Of a DNA stretch of 64,000 bases, positions 1-9,149 are shown piece by piece. A program made the translations under genes and the position numbers. Below the pieces are notes generated by a model that was not told the DNA's origin, searched no databases, and saw nothing but the letters and a program-made list of their open reading frames with translations. Each line of letters starts with the position of its first letter. Positions within the stretch are counted from its first letter, which is position 1. This stretch comes from Methylotenera sp. RIFCSPLOWO2_02_FULL_45_14 (GTDB lineage Bacteria; Pseudomonadota; Gammaproteobacteria; Burkholderiales; Methylophilaceae), in contig MHBU01000025.1 of NCBI GenBank assembly GCA_001803395.1, positions 1-64,000 on the forward strand. Reading direction: 5' to 3'.

Positions 1-50
1 AGCATCTGTTGTATGTTTGCAGCGCTTCGTTCACTTGTTTCGTTAGCGAA
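1..50 (-). other. Transcribed leader of an rRNA operon lying off the left edge (inferred)
   Basis: Sequence downstream (minus strand) of two stringent-type promoters. On the minus strand it carries CTTCGCTAACGAAAC-like leader sequence and imperfect GCGC/CTTCG inverted repeats, and it runs out of the window without any coding frame. The promoter type and the GCTAAC-containing leader suggest a 16S rRNA operon just beyond position 1. The rRNA itself is not visible, so this is inference. Confidence 0.5.
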
Positions 51-85
51 GGCGCGCATTCTACAGGGATTTTAAAACCCGTCAA
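51..85 (-). promoter_or_regulatory. Proximal rRNA-type sigma70 promoter, minus strand
   Basis: On the minus strand the -35 is TTGACG (80-85) and the -10 is TAGAAT (58-63), with a 16-bp spacer. The discriminator is GCGCGCC (51-57). A near-consensus promoter with a GC-only discriminator is the signature of ppGpp/DksA-controlled stable RNA promoters. It fires toward position 1 and beyond. Confidence 0.8.
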
Positions 86-133
86 CCATAATTGTGAAAT
101 ACTTTCTAATTACAATTGACTGCATTTTTACAG

Positions 134-165
134 CACCTCGCTAACGTTGTTTTGTTAGCGAGGTG
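134..165 (-). repeat. 12-bp perfect inverted repeat at the start of the distal rRNA transcript
   Basis: CACCTCGCTAAC (134-145) and its exact complement (154-165) are separated by 8 nt. The hairpin would form within the first nucleotides of RNA started from the distal promoter (-10 at 169-174). The CGCTAAC core also occurs in the leader after the proximal promoter. Confidence 0.7.
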
Positions 166-196
166 CGCATTCTACATGGCTTATAAGTTTGGTCAA
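162..196 (-). promoter_or_regulatory. Distal rRNA-type sigma70 promoter, minus strand
   Basis: On the minus strand the -35 is TTGACC (191-196) and the -10 is TAGAAT (169-174), with a 16-bp spacer and a GCGCACC discriminator. It is a near-copy of the promoter about 111 bp further left, giving a tandem P1/P2 arrangement typical of rRNA operons. It lies immediately downstream of the tyrS stop codon on the same strand. Confidence 0.78.
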
Positions 197-212
197 GTGA
201 CTATCTGCAGTG

Positions 213-1412
213 TTACAAAATTGTTACATTTGCGAATTTACGCTTACCAACTTGCGCCGTAACCGTTAATCCTTTATTTAGCATCAGCGCTTTATCGGTG
301 ACTTTCTCGCCATCCAATTTAATACCGCCCTGCTCAATGGCTCTAAAGGCTTCTGATGTACTGCTTACCAAACCTGCAAGCTTTAATAACTGCGCTACAC
401 CTATATTATCGGTGTCTATTGTTATTTTAATTTCAGGCACATCATCCGGTATGCCGCCCTTTGACCGCGTCTGGAAATCCAGCAGCGCTTTCTCAGCATC
501 TTCTAAACTATGAAAACGCGTCACGATTTCTTGCGCGAAACGCACTTTGATATCTCTTGGATTGGCGCCCGCAGCAACATCCGCCTTCCACTTTGCCATG
601 GTTTCCAGAGACTCAAATGATAGCAACTCTATATAACGCCACATCAACTCATCTGAAATCGACATGATTTTGGCAAAAATTACTTCGGGCGCTTCCGCGA
701 TACCTATATAGTTACCTAGTGATTTAGACATTTTATTAACGCCGTCCAAGCCTTCTAGCAAAGGCATCGTCAACACGCACTGCTGACTTTGGCCTGCCTG
801 CTTTTGCAATTCTCGACCCATTAGCAGGTTGAATTTTTGGTCGGTGCCACCCAGCTCTACATCAGCATTTAACGCTACTGAATCATAGCCCTGTAATAAT
901 GGATATAAGAATTCGTGAATCGCAATCGGCTGATTTGACTTATATCTTTTAGTGAAATCATCGCGCTCCAACATACGCGCGACCGTATGGCTGGCAGCCA
1001 ACCTGAGCATACCTGCCGCACCTAACTCGTTGAGCCATTTAGAGTTAAACACAACTTCAGTTTGTTCTGGCTTAAGGATCTTAAAGACTTGTGCGGCATA
1101 AGACTTTGCGTTCTCTTGCACCTGTTCGCTCGTGAGTGGTGGGCGCGTAGTGCTTTTGCCAGTGGGGTCACCGATCATGCCGGTAAAATCCCCAATCAGA
1201 AATAGCACGTGATGGCCCAACTCCTGAAATTGACGCAACTTATTGATAAGCACGGTGTGCCCCAAGTGTAAATCTGGCGCTGTAGGGTCAAACCCCGCTT
1301 TAATTCTAAGCGGCTTGTTCTTTTTTAGCTTTTCAACTAATTCCGCCTCGATTAAAAGCTCATCTGTACCGCGCTTAATAATTGCAAGCTGTTGGTTAAT
1401 GTCAATATTCAC
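213..1412 (-). CDS. tyrS: Tyrosyl-tRNA synthetase
   Basis: Class I aminoacyl-tRNA synthetase that charges tRNA-Tyr in the cytoplasm. The 399-residue protein has the class I signature HLGH at residues 49-52 within the Rossmann nucleotide-binding domain. It carries KMSKS near residue 230 and a C-terminal S4-like RNA-binding region (residues about 335-399). Length fits the roughly 400-residue TyrRS subclass of proteobacteria. It is divergent from the M23 peptidase gene and ends 17 bases from the distal rRNA-type promoter that reads the same way, so tyrS probably sits just upstream of an rRNA operon. Confidence 0.97.
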   Translation of the reverse strand: MNIDINQQLAIIKRGTDELLIEAELVEKLKKNKPLRIKAGFDPTAPDLHLGHTVLINKLRQFQELGHHVLFLIGDFTGMIGDPTGKSTTRPPLTSEQVQENAKSYAAQVFKILKPEQTEVVFNSKWLNELGAAGMLRLAASHTVARMLERDDFTKRYKSNQPIAIHEFLYPLLQGYDSVALNADVELGGTDQKFNLLMGRELQKQAGQSQQCVLTMPLLEGLDGVNKMSKSLGNYIGIAEAPEVIFAKIMSISDELMWRYIELLSFESLETMAKWKADVAAGANPRDIKVRFAQEIVTRFHSLEDAEKALLDFQTRSKGGIPDDVPEIKITIDTDNIGVAQLLKLAGLVSSTSEAFRAIEQGGIKLDGEKVTDKALMLNKGLTVTAQVGKRKFANVTIL

Positions 1413-1455
1413 GTACTTTCGTCCTTAAACTCGATTATTTTTACGACTCATTTAC

Positions 1456-1483
1456 TTGTTTTAATTGAGTTTTCTGTTAGTAT
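1456..1483 (+). promoter_or_regulatory. Putative promoter of the M23 peptidase gene
   Basis: TTGTTT (1456-1461) and TAGTAT (1478-1483) are separated by 16 bp in the short tyrS/M23 divergent interval. Its position argues against the upstream TTG at 1465 being the translation start, because that codon would lie inside the promoter. Confidence 0.4.
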
Positions 1484-1518
1484 CTACGACCGTATTAAAT
1501 TTTTACAAAGGTCAGCCC

Positions 1519-2913
1519 GTGGATATTAACGAGTCTAATCAAAACAATTCAACTCAAGCTTCTATTTTAGCGCAAAATTCCAATAAAGCTGAACGTAAGC
1601 TTAATCGCATGTCTGAGCGAAAAATTAAGTTACGTTGGATTTTGGCGATCTCTTGTTTACCATTATTTGGCATATACACAGCATTTGGTATTGCGCCACA
1701 AACGCTAACGGGCAACATCCAAACAACTACCGTAATAGAAGAAATTTTACTTCCAGATATAACCGATACCACTGGCGTAGAAGATGCCACAGGTGAAGTT
1801 GCCACACAAAACTATTGGTACAAAGATCATGTCCGCCGTGATGACACGTTAAATAGCATGTTGTCCCGCCTCAATATTCGCAATCGTGAGGCCATTGAAT
1901 TTATCCGCACTGACGAAATGGCCAGTGAAATAGCTAAATCACTTATTCCTGGCAGACAAATTGAAGCAGAGACCGATAGTGAGGGCAACTTAGTCTCGTT
2001 CGAATACCAAGTCAAAGCTGATCAATTCATCATGGTTAGCCAATCCGCTGATGGCTATAAAGCGAGTAAAATTGCGCATGATCTTGAAGTACGCGCCATA
2101 TTAAAATCCGCAAAAATAAAAAGTTCTTTATTTGGTGCTGCGGATGACGCCAATATACCTGACCATGTCGCGATTCAATTGGCTGATATATTTGAAAGTG
2201 ACATTGACTTTCACACCGATCTACGCCGGGATGACCACTTTAACGTCATCTACGAAGGCAGCTACGACCAAGGTCAATTACTCAAAACTGGCGATGTACT
2301 GGCCGCTGAGTTTGTTAATAATGGCAAAATTTACCGCGCCATAGGTTACCGCGATGGCAATAATCAAATGCAGTATTTCACGCCTGAAGGTAAAAACCTG
2401 CATAAATCATTTTTACGCTCTCCATTAGAGTTTACGCGCGTAAGCTCAGGCTTTAACCTAGCACGGTTTCACCCAGTTTTACAGCGAATTAGAGCGCACA
2501 AAGGTGTAGATATGGCAGCGCCTACGGGAACACGCATCAAAGCCTCTGGTGATGCGGTGGTTGATTTTGTAGGCCAAAAAGGTGGCTATGGCAATGTGAT
2601 TATACTTAAGCACGCCAACGGTATCAGCACCGTGTATGGGCATCTTTCACGTTTTGCAGCTGAATTACGTCGCGGCGCTAAAGTTGCGCAAGGTGAAATC
2701 ATCGGCTTTGTTGGCATGACTGGCACAGCTACCGGGCCACATTTACATTATGAGTTTTTACTCAATGGTCAGCATCGCGACCCTATGACCGTGGCGTTAC
2801 CAAAATCAAATGCAATTGAGGCGCACAACAAGGCTGCATTTGACAACGTTAGCAATCAACTCTCAGCGCAACTTAGACTACTAGACACCAGTAATATCGC
2901 GGCTCTAGAGTAG
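1519..2913 (+). CDS. M23 family (LytM) peptidoglycan DD-endopeptidase, MepM/YebA-like
   Basis: Predicted envelope zinc peptidase that cuts peptide cross-links in peptidoglycan. From the GTG at 1519 the protein has 464 residues. A single hydrophobic segment near residues 40-55 (WILAISCLPLFGIYTAF) would anchor it in the inner membrane. A LysM/OapA-like middle domain follows, then a C-terminal LytM domain with the zinc ligands HKGVD (about 327-331) and HLH (about 408-410). GTG 1519 is preferred because AAAGG lies 7 nt upstream and the longer reading frame would begin inside the promoter. ATG 1611 is another possible start. anmK follows 27 bp later, suggesting a cell-wall turnover operon. Confidence 0.9.
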   Translation: MDINESNQNNSTQASILAQNSNKAERKLNRMSERKIKLRWILAISCLPLFGIYTAFGIAPQTLTGNIQTTTVIEEILLPDITDTTGVEDATGEVATQNYWYKDHVRRDDTLNSMLSRLNIRNREAIEFIRTDEMASEIAKSLIPGRQIEAETDSEGNLVSFEYQVKADQFIMVSQSADGYKASKIAHDLEVRAILKSAKIKSSLFGAADDANIPDHVAIQLADIFESDIDFHTDLRRDDHFNVIYEGSYDQGQLLKTGDVLAAEFVNNGKIYRAIGYRDGNNQMQYFTPEGKNLHKSFLRSPLEFTRVSSGFNLARFHPVLQRIRAHKGVDMAAPTGTRIKASGDAVVDFVGQKGGYGNVIILKHANGISTVYGHLSRFAAELRRGAKVAQGEIIGFVGMTGTATGPHLHYEFLLNGQHRDPMTVALPKSNAIEAHNKAAFDNVSNQLSAQLRLLDTSNIAALE

Positions 2914-2940
2914 TTTGCTCGCTCAATAGACTTGTACGGC

Positions 2941-4053
2941 ATGGCTGGCACACTTTTCATCGGACTGATGTCAGGAACCAGCCTTGATGGTGTTGATGTG
3001 GCACTGGTTGAGTTTAGCGACACCCATCAGCCTAAAGTGGTTCATACCCATTTTGTAGCTTACCCTTCATTATTGCGTGCTGAAATTTTGGCATTGCAAC
3101 ACCCCACGCAAAATGAGCTCGAAACAACAGCACTGATGGGCAATACGCTTGCTCGACTTTACGCAGACGCCGTTAATCAATTACTGTCCACCACCAAGCT
3201 GTCACCCGGCAACATTATTGCCATAGGCTGCCACGGTCAAACGATCAGACATCGCCCAGGTTTTAAAGATGGCATCGGCTTTACATTACAAATTGGCAAT
3301 GCTGCATTATTAGCTGAGCTGACAGGTATTACCGTAGTAGCCGATTTTAGAAGCCGTGATATTGCCGCTGGCGGTCAAGGCGCACCTTTGGTCCCCGCTT
3401 TTCACAAAGCCGTATTTTTTCATCATGAGCTTAATCGCGCTATTATCAACATTGGTGGCATCGCTAACATTACTTATCTTGCCAGCACGGGCAGCGTATT
3501 AGGCTTCGACTCAGGTCCTGGCAACATGCTGCTCGATACTTGGGTTAAGCAGCATCTCAATTTAAACTTTGACGCAGATGGCGCATGGGCAAGATCAGGC
3601 ACGGTGATTGAACCATTGTTGTCGGCGATGTTAGCCGAACCTTATTTTTCATTAACACCCCCTAAAAGTACTGGACGTGATTTATTTAACGACACATGGC
3701 TCAATACTTTCCTGCCCAACAAGAGTTATCAGCCCAATGATGTAGCGCGCACTTTGGTAGCGCTTAGCGCACATAGCATATATAACGCGCTGATGCAGCA
3801 TTGTAGTGTTGTGGACGAAGTGTATTTATGTGGTGGCGGCGCTAGAAACGGTATGCTAAAACAACACCTGAAAACGTTACTGGGTAACATTAAATTGGCA
3901 ACAACCGATGACCTAGGGCTGGGCATTGATTGGGCAGAGGCCGTTGCGTTTGCTTGGCTAGCGAAACAATGCCTAAATCAACACCCTGCGAATTTGCCAG
4001 AAGTCACGGGCGCTAAAGGCGCACGTATATTAGGTGCAATCTACCAGCATTAA
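2941..4053 (+). CDS. anmK: Anhydro-N-acetylmuramic acid kinase
   Basis: Recycles cell-wall sugar by hydrolysing and phosphorylating 1,6-anhydro-MurNAc to MurNAc-6-phosphate. The family's ATP-binding start motif GLMSGTSLDG is at residues 8-17. GCHGQTIRHRP and the DFRSRD...GGQGAPLVPAFH block follow, then NIGGIANIT and, near the C-terminus, LCGGGARN. All are typical of AnmK, and length (370 residues from ATG 2941) is normal. The frame is also open from a TTG at 2932, but ATG 2941 matches family N-termini. It lies directly downstream of the M23 endopeptidase gene, consistent with linked peptidoglycan turnover. Confidence 0.95.
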   Translation: MAGTLFIGLMSGTSLDGVDVALVEFSDTHQPKVVHTHFVAYPSLLRAEILALQHPTQNELETTALMGNTLARLYADAVNQLLSTTKLSPGNIIAIGCHGQTIRHRPGFKDGIGFTLQIGNAALLAELTGITVVADFRSRDIAAGGQGAPLVPAFHKAVFFHHELNRAIINIGGIANITYLASTGSVLGFDSGPGNMLLDTWVKQHLNLNFDADGAWARSGTVIEPLLSAMLAEPYFSLTPPKSTGRDLFNDTWLNTFLPNKSYQPNDVARTLVALSAHSIYNALMQHCSVVDEVYLCGGGARNGMLKQHLKTLLGNIKLATTDDLGLGIDWAEAVAFAWLAKQCLNQHPANLPEVTGAKGARILGAIYQH

Positions 4054-4096
4054 CCTGAGTAATGCGTTAACAATTTATCAGAACGCATCAATAAAG

Positions 4097-4102
4097 TATA
4101 AT
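4097..4102 (+). promoter_or_regulatory. -10 box of a gltA promoter
   Basis: A perfect TATAAT lies 36 bp before the gltA start codon. A weak -35 (TTTATC, 4074-4079) sits 17 bp upstream. The anmK-gltA gap holds nothing else recognisable. Confidence 0.45.
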
Positions 4103-4137
4103 TAAAATCTAATGATGATTAGAATTGTAGAAATGCC

Positions 4138-5436
4138 ATGACAAACAGACCCACCAAAGCCACTATTACTTTTGATAATGGTGCCGCCCCAATTGAGTTG
4201 CCTATGCTTTCAGGAAGCTTGGGCAATGATGTGATTGATATTCGCACACTAGGTAAACACGGCGTGTTTACCTATGATCCAGGCTTTATGTCAACAGCGG
4301 CCTGTAATTCAAACATTGCTTTTATTGATGGTGAAAAAGGTCTGCTCTACTATCGCGGTTACCCGATTGAGCAGTTAGCTGAGCATTGTGATTTTACGGA
4401 GGTTTCTCACCTGCTAATTAACGGTGAACTGCCGAATGCCGCACAAAAACAAGAATTCACTCGCACAATAACCAGCCATACCATGCTACATGACCAGCTC
4501 TCTAACATATTTAGAGGATTCAGGCGCGATGCGCACCCCATGGCGGTCATGGTTGGTGTAGTTGGCTCAATGTCTGCGTTTTATCATACCAAAGGTGATA
4601 TTCACGACGCACTGAGCCGCGAAATCACTGCGCATCAATTACTGGCAAAAGTGCCAACCATTGCAGCGTGGAGCTACAAATACAATATCGGTCAGCCATT
4701 CATGTATCCAGCAAATCATTTAAACTATGCTGAAAATTTTATGCATATGATGTTTGCTACACCATGCGAACCTTATGTACCTAATCCTGTACTGGCAAAG
4801 GCATTTGACCGAATTTTGATTTTGCATGCAGATCATGAACAAAATGCATCTACCTCGACTGTGAGGCTAGCTGGTTCTAGCGGCGCTAATCCATTTGCCT
4901 GCATCGCCGCGGGCATTGCCTCGCTTTGGGGGCCTGCACACGGTGGCGCTAACGAGGCCACCCTTAAAATGCTGGAAGAAATTGGTGATGTTTCACGCAT
5001 AGGCGAATTTATAAAACGCGCTAAAGATAAAACTGATACTTTCCGTCTCATGGGTTTTGGCCACCGTGTTTATCGCAATATGGATCCACGTGCCGCCATT
5101 ATGCGCAAAACCTGTCATGAAGTACTCGCTGAGCTTGGCTTGAATGACGACCCTATGTTTAAACTGGCCATGGCGCTGGAAAAAATTGCGCTGGAAGATG
5201 AATATTTTGTTTCACGTCAACTTTATCCAAACGTCGACTTTTACAGCGGCATCGTGATGCGCGCAATGGGAATCCCTAATAGCATGTTCACCGCCATCTT
5301 CGCCCTAGCCCGCACAGCAGGCTGGATAGCGCAATGGAGCGAGATGAACGCCGACCCAGAGCATAAGATCGGACGCCCTCGCCAACTCTACACAGGTGAA
5401 ACTAGGCGAGAGTTTGTACCGATTGAGAAGCGCTAA
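4138..5436 (+). CDS. gltA: Type II citrate synthase
   Basis: Condenses acetyl-CoA and oxaloacetate to citrate at the entry of the TCA cycle. The protein has 432 residues, the usual size of the hexameric NADH-sensitive proteobacterial type. Catalytic residues are visible as H268 (GPAHGGAN), H309 (FGHRVY) and D367 (PNVDFYSG). HADHEQNAS near residue 230 is the other signature. It has its own TATAAT box and a strong terminator behind it, so it is probably monocistronic. In a methylotroph with ribulose monophosphate metabolism its role would be mainly biosynthetic, but that is inference from the assumed host. Confidence 0.96.
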   Translation: MTNRPTKATITFDNGAAPIELPMLSGSLGNDVIDIRTLGKHGVFTYDPGFMSTAACNSNIAFIDGEKGLLYYRGYPIEQLAEHCDFTEVSHLLINGELPNAAQKQEFTRTITSHTMLHDQLSNIFRGFRRDAHPMAVMVGVVGSMSAFYHTKGDIHDALSREITAHQLLAKVPTIAAWSYKYNIGQPFMYPANHLNYAENFMHMMFATPCEPYVPNPVLAKAFDRILILHADHEQNASTSTVRLAGSSGANPFACIAAGIASLWGPAHGGANEATLKMLEEIGDVSRIGEFIKRAKDKTDTFRLMGFGHRVYRNMDPRAAIMRKTCHEVLAELGLNDDPMFKLAMALEKIALEDEYFVSRQLYPNVDFYSGIVMRAMGIPNSMFTAIFALARTAGWIAQWSEMNADPEHKIGRPRQLYTGETRREFVPIEKR

Positions 5437-5469
5437 TTATATTTAGAAATTTTCAATCTAGTACATACA

Positions 5470-5500
5470 AAAAAGCCAAGCAATATTGCTTGGCTTTTTT
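5470..5500. terminator. Bidirectional Rho-independent terminator between gltA and erpA
   Basis: A 14-bp perfect stem, AAAAAGCCAAGCAA (5470-5483) and its complement (5487-5500), has a 3-nt loop and T/A runs on both sides. It serves the two convergent genes gltA (+) and erpA (-). Confidence 0.9.
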
Positions 5501-5516
5501 GTATTCAAATTAAAAC

Positions 5517-5882
5517 TTATACTGAAAAAGACGAACCACAACCACAAGTTGTAGTGGCTTGCGGATTGCGGATTACAAATTGTGAACCTTGCAAACTATC
5601 TTGATAATCAATTTCAGCACCCATTAAATACTGCAAGCTCATCGGATCAATAAGTAAAGTTACCGTATCTTTTTGTACTTGCGTATCATCTTCATTCACT
5701 TCTTCTTCAAAAGTAAAACCGTATTGAAAGCCTGAGCAACCGCCACCGCTGACAAACACGCGAAGTTTAAGATCTGGTGAACCCTCCTCGTCAATCAACT
5801 CTTTAACCTTTTTGGCTGCATTATCAGTAAAAACCAATGGTGCTGGAATGTCTATATTTTCTATATCTGCAACTGCGTTCAT
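5517..5882 (-). CDS. erpA: Iron-sulfur cluster insertion protein ErpA (A-type carrier)
   Basis: A-type carrier that delivers Fe-S clusters to apoproteins, including IspG/H in relatives. The protein has 121 residues with the three conserved cluster-ligand cysteines: C49 in SGGGCSGFQ, and C113 and C115 in the C-terminal TTCGCGSSF. The N-terminal 15 residues are a poorly conserved extension. It is the last gene of the minus-strand series argC, DUF6776, bactofilin, erpA, and it ends at the bidirectional terminator. Confidence 0.95.
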   Translation of the reverse strand: MNAVADIENIDIPAPLVFTDNAAKKVKELIDEEGSPDLKLRVFVSGGGCSGFQYGFTFEEEVNEDDTQVQKDTVTLLIDPMSLQYLMGAEIDYQDSLQGSQFVIRNPQATTTCGCGSSFSV

Positions 5883-5957
5883 GATGAACTCCTAAAATTT
5901 CAATAAAATCATTATGCTACTGCACGCCATCATAATCAAGGTGGCATACAAACTGCA

Positions 5958-6341
5958 TTATTCTGTACGGTCACCCGCATAAACCAATTTGCCTTCAATC
6001 ACCGCACCCGTATGCATTTCAAGTGAGTTGTAATTTACATCACCAGTAATCCGCGCTTTTGTTTGTAATTCTATAAATTGACCTGCTTTAACTGGGCCAA
6101 TTACCGTACCGTTAATCACAATCTTTGAGGCAGTGATAGCGCCTTCAATACGACCATGCTCGCTTAAAATTAGAGTGCTTGGACTGTCATTTGGTTCAGT
6201 TACAGCACCTAACACAGTGCCATCTACACGCAAACCACCGGAAAAAATAACATTACCTTCCACGCGGGTGTCCACACCAATCAGAGTATCAATGCTATTT
6301 TGAACTTTATTACTTTTCTTAAAAAACATATTGATTCTCAT
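5958..6341 (-). CDS. Bactofilin family cytoskeletal protein
   Basis: Small polymer-forming protein that assembles into non-polar filaments and scaffolds envelope enzymes in other bacteria. The 127 residues show the bactofilin (CcmA/DUF583) beta-helix pattern of repeated short G/V/I-rich rungs, for example IGVDTRVEGNVIFSGGLRVD, then IEGAITASKIVINGTVIG. Hydrophilic tails flank the core. A second in-frame ATG at 6329 (MFFKKSNK) may be the true start, because GGATGAGA lies just ahead of it. It is co-oriented with a membrane coiled-coil protein gene upstream, an association seen in other betaproteobacteria. Confidence 0.88.
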   Translation of the reverse strand: MRINMFFKKSNKVQNSIDTLIGVDTRVEGNVIFSGGLRVDGTVLGAVTEPNDSPSTLILSEHGRIEGAITASKIVINGTVIGPVKAGQFIELQTKARITGDVNYNSLEMHTGAVIEGKLVYAGDRTE

Positions 6342-6384
6342 CCAAAATCGTTATCAACGCTGATTGATAGAAAATCTATCAGGC

Positions 6385-6747
6385 TTATTTCTTGCCATTC
6401 AACATTTGTTTGTAAAAAACCAACTCTTCTTTAATGTGTATATTTTCATCCTGCACATTATTTAATTCTTTTGTTAAATTGCTTTGTGCGGCTTGCTCAA
6501 TTTGAAATTGTCGTTCAACCTGTATTATCTTGGTATTTAACACTTGGTTTTCAAGTGTTACTTGCTTTAATTTCTCACGAATATTTTCACCGCCACCTGT
6601 AAATTGCCAATATGCAATTAAATAGCCTAGCACCACAAATAAGGCTGTCATCCCCCACTGAAAATACCAAGGTCGTTTAGATCGAACAGCGACTTGCTTT
6701 GCTGTTAAGCCAAAGTGGCTTCTGATTCGTCTTCTAACGGGTTTCAT
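6385..6747 (-). CDS. Membrane-anchored coiled-coil protein, DUF6776-like
   Basis: The 120-residue protein has a basic N-terminus, one transmembrane segment near residues 30-46 (WGMTALFVVLGYLIAYW), then a periplasmic heptad-rich helix (residues about 52-118) predicted to form a coiled coil. No catalytic motif is visible. It lies 10 bp after argC and before the bactofilin gene. Its position and build match the DUF6776 family found beside bactofilins in betaproteobacteria. A role as a membrane partner of the bactofilin is plausible but unproven. Confidence 0.75.
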   Translation of the reverse strand: MKPVRRRIRSHFGLTAKQVAVRSKRPWYFQWGMTALFVVLGYLIAYWQFTGGGENIREKLKQVTLENQVLNTKIIQVERQFQIEQAAQSNLTKELNNVQDENIHIKEELVFYKQMLNGKK

Positions 6748-6757
6748 TCAAGTGTAG

Positions 6758-7798
6758 CTATGGCAATAAGGGTACTATTTCTAAACCTGCATTTTCAGGC
6801 AGACTAAACATAATATTCATATTTTGTACCGCCTGACCCGCAGCACCTTTTACCAAGTTATCAATCACTGACAGTATCACGACTATATCGCTATTTTGCG
6901 GTTGATGCACTGCAATTCGACAAATATTAGAACCGCGCACCGAACGTGTTTCCGGATGAGCGCCTTTGGGCAGTACATCAACAAAACGTTCATTGGCATA
7001 ACGCGTTTCAAACAGCGCTTGCAAATCTATAGATTTGACTAATTTAGCGTATAAAGTTGCATGTATGCCACGAATCAGCGGTGTTAAATGCGGCACAAAA
7101 GTAAAACCAACTTTCGATTTTGCCATGCTGGTTAAGCCCTGACTGATTTCTGGCAAATGCCGATGCCCATTCACGCCATACGCTTTAAAGTTATCTGCAG
7201 CCTCTGAGAACAAGCTATGCACCTCAGCTTTGCGTCCAGCACCACTCACGCCTGATTTTGCATCTGCTATTAAATAACTTGCATCCACTACACCCGCCTC
7301 TAATAAAGGCATAAAACCTAATTGCACTGCGGTGGGATAACAGCCAGGATTAGCGACTAGTTGCGCTGTCTTAATGGCCTCACGGTTCATCTCTGGCAAA
7401 CCATACACCGCTTGCGCAACCAAGTCCGGGCAAGCATGCGTCATCGCATACCATTTTTCCCATGTTGGAATATCTTTAATGCGAAAATCAGCGGCCAAAT
7501 CAATCACCCGCACGCCTTTTGCTAGCAAATCGCGCGTTTGCTGCATGGCAATACCATTAGGTGTGGCAAAAAATACCACATCACATTCACTCAAGTTAGC
7601 CTGTGCTGGGTCTGAGAAGGCTAAGTCAATATAGCCACGCAAGCTGGGGAACATATCTGCCACAGCAGAACCGGCGTCGCCACGAGAGGTAATAGCCGTT
7701 AACGTAACGTTGGGATGTACACTTAACAAACGCAACAATTCAACACCCGTGTAACCAGTGCCACCAACGATTCCTACTTTTAATTTTTTAGCTGTCAT
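6758..7798 (-). CDS. argC: N-acetyl-gamma-glutamyl-phosphate reductase
   Basis: NADPH-dependent reduction of N-acetylglutamyl phosphate in arginine synthesis. The N-terminal nucleotide-binding motif [15 protein letters not shown] is at residues about 10-24. The catalytic cysteine is in [14 protein letters not shown] near residue 152, and the substrate-site GHRHLPEI follows. Length of 346 residues is typical of the type 1 enzyme. It is the first gene of the argC-DUF6776-bactofilin-erpA series and lies downstream of the rpsI terminator. argH is 16 kb away, so the arginine genes are scattered. Confidence 0.97.
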   Translation of the reverse strand: MTAKKLKVGIVGGTGYTGVELLRLLSVHPNVTLTAITSRGDAGSAVADMFPSLRGYIDLAFSDPAQANLSECDVVFFATPNGIAMQQTRDLLAKGVRVIDLAADFRIKDIPTWEKWYAMTHACPDLVAQAVYGLPEMNREAIKTAQLVANPGCYPTAVQLGFMPLLEAGVVDASYLIADAKSGVSGAGRKAEVHSLFSEAADNFKAYGVNGHRHLPEISQGLTSMAKSKVGFTFVPHLTPLIRGIHATLYAKLVKSIDLQALFETRYANERFVDVLPKGAHPETRSVRGSNICRIAVHQPQNSDIVVILSVIDNLVKGAAGQAVQNMNIMFSLPENAGLEIVPLLP

Positions 7799-7870
7799 AA
7801 CGTTATCTTAACAAAACATCGCATCATAAATTCTAAAACTTAGCATCATGATGCTAATTATAAAAAGAAA

Positions 7871-7892
7871 AAAGGTCGCCAAAGCGACCTTT
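7871..7892 (-). terminator. Rho-independent terminator of rplM-rpsI
   Basis: A 9-bp perfect stem (AAAGGTCGC, 7871-7879, with its complement 7884-7892) and a 4-nt loop, followed on the minus strand by a T-run. It separates the ribosomal protein operon from argC. Confidence 0.85.
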
Positions 7893-7925
7893 TTAAAATC
7901 CAACCGCCTAATAGCGTTTAAAGCA

Positions 7926-8318
7926 TTAGCGTTTAGAGAATTGTTTACGACGACGCGCTTTACGTAAACCAACTTTTTTACGCTCAACTTCACGTGCATC
8001 ACGTGTTACAAAGCCGGCATGTGACAATGCGCTTTTCAAAGCCGCATCATAATCAATCAACGCACGTGTAATACCATGACGTACTGCACCCGCTTGACCA
8101 GACTCACCGCCACCAATCACATTTACCATAATATCAAAACTGGTAAGATTGTTAGTGAGCTCTAATGGTTGACGTAAAATCATACGTGCAGTTACACGTG
8201 AGAAATACTCATCAACTGGCTTGTCATTAACAATGATGTTGCCTTTACCTGACTTTAAGAACACGCGCGCTACTGAACTCTTGCGGCGACCCGTACCATA
8301 GTTGTATTTACCGATCAT
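7926..8318 (-). CDS. rpsI: 30S ribosomal protein S9
   Basis: Small-subunit head protein whose basic C-terminal tail reaches the P-site tRNA. The 130 residues start [19 protein letters not shown] and end in the invariant basic tail [27 protein letters not shown] is in the middle. All are family hallmarks, and length is normal. It is 9 bp after rplM, the standard L13-S9 operon, and a terminator follows. Confidence 0.98.
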   Translation of the reverse strand: MIGKYNYGTGRRKSSVARVFLKSGKGNIIVNDKPVDEYFSRVTARMILRQPLELTNNLTSFDIMVNVIGGGESGQAGAVRHGITRALIDYDAALKSALSHAGFVTRDAREVERKKVGLRKARRRKQFSKR

Positions 8319-8327
8319 TTTTTATCC

Positions 8328-8756
8328 TTAGATGGTCAATGGTTGCGGTTGTTGCGCCGCGTGGTCATGCTTATCGCCAGCATAAACCTTCATTTTTTTG
8401 ATCATTGCGTAACCTAAAGGACCTTTAGGTAACATGCCTTTTACTGCTTTTTCTAAAGCGCGACCTGGGAAACGATCTTGCATTTTAGAGAATGTTGTTG
8501 TGCTGATACCACCTGGGTAGCCTGAGTGACTGTGGTAAAGCTTACCGTCAGCTTTGTTACCTGTGACTTTTAATTTGTCGGCGTTAATCACGACAATATA
8601 ATCACCTGTATCAACGTGAGGCGTATAAATGGTTTTATGTTTACCGCGTAAACGGTGTGCAACTGCGCTAGCTAGACGGCCTAGTACCAGGTCTGTGGCA
8701 TCAACCACAAACCAATCGCGCTTCACTTCATGTGACTTTGCTGAAAAGGTTTTCAT
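8328..8756 (-). CDS. rplM: 50S ribosomal protein L13
   Basis: Early-assembly large-subunit protein. The 142 residues carry [39 protein letters not shown] and the conserved [20 protein letters not shown] stretch. It is the first gene of the L13-S9 operon. A strong promoter with a GC-rich discriminator lies 40-69 bp upstream. Confidence 0.98.
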   Translation of the reverse strand: MKTFSAKSHEVKRDWFVVDATDLVLGRLASAVAHRLRGKHKTIYTPHVDTGDYIVVINADKLKVTGNKADGKLYHSHSGYPGGISTTTFSKMQDRFPGRALEKAVKGMLPKGPLGYAMIKKMKVYAGDKHDHAAQQPQPLTI

Positions 8757-9149
8757 CGTGTTACCAATACTATGAGCTAAAAAATTAAGAGGCGGATTTT
8801 ATGCCAAAGCAATGCGGTTTGTCAAACAGTATTATGTGACATATAACGTTTTTTTATTTTTCTCGACACTAAAGATCGATTCAAACAACTATAAACAATG
8901 TATAAATCATCGAGTTAAACTGACCGAACATGCTACGTAACCAATTGGCACAAATTATGCTAGAGTGATCAGTGGCATTTCTACTGTGTAATTATCATAG
9001 CACATCCAGAGCCATTTCTATTAAATTATATGCTAACAAATTGAAAATAAACATATTATGAGAATATTTGTATTTTCTAAATCCAAAAAATCAAAAGCAA
9101 CCAATGTGATTGAGTGAGATTTACCTATGCTGGATTAGTTAATTAAAAA
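8757..9149. other. Intergenic region rplM-ubiA, no gene seen
   Basis: About 390 AT-rich bases upstream of rplM and downstream of ubiA. Only the rplM promoter is recognisable. Short frames on the plus strand (for example a 19-codon one near 9058) lack a ribosome binding site and similarity, and are not called. Confidence 0.6.
8796..8825 (-). promoter_or_regulatory. Promoter of rplM-rpsI
   Basis: On the minus strand a perfect -35 TTGACA (8820-8825) and a -10 TAAAAT (8796-8801) are separated by 18 bp, followed by a CCGCC discriminator. The GC-rich discriminator suggests growth-rate or stringent control, as is usual for ribosomal protein operons. Confidence 0.75.

Noticed and set aside
1465-1518. 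Upstream TTG start for the M23 peptidase
   Set aside because: It falls between the putative -35 and -10 boxes of the gene's own promoter, while GTG 1519 has AAAGG at good spacing.
9058-9117. 19-codon plus-strand ORF in the rplM-ubiA gap
   Set aside because: No ribosome binding site, AT-rich random-looking peptide, no context.
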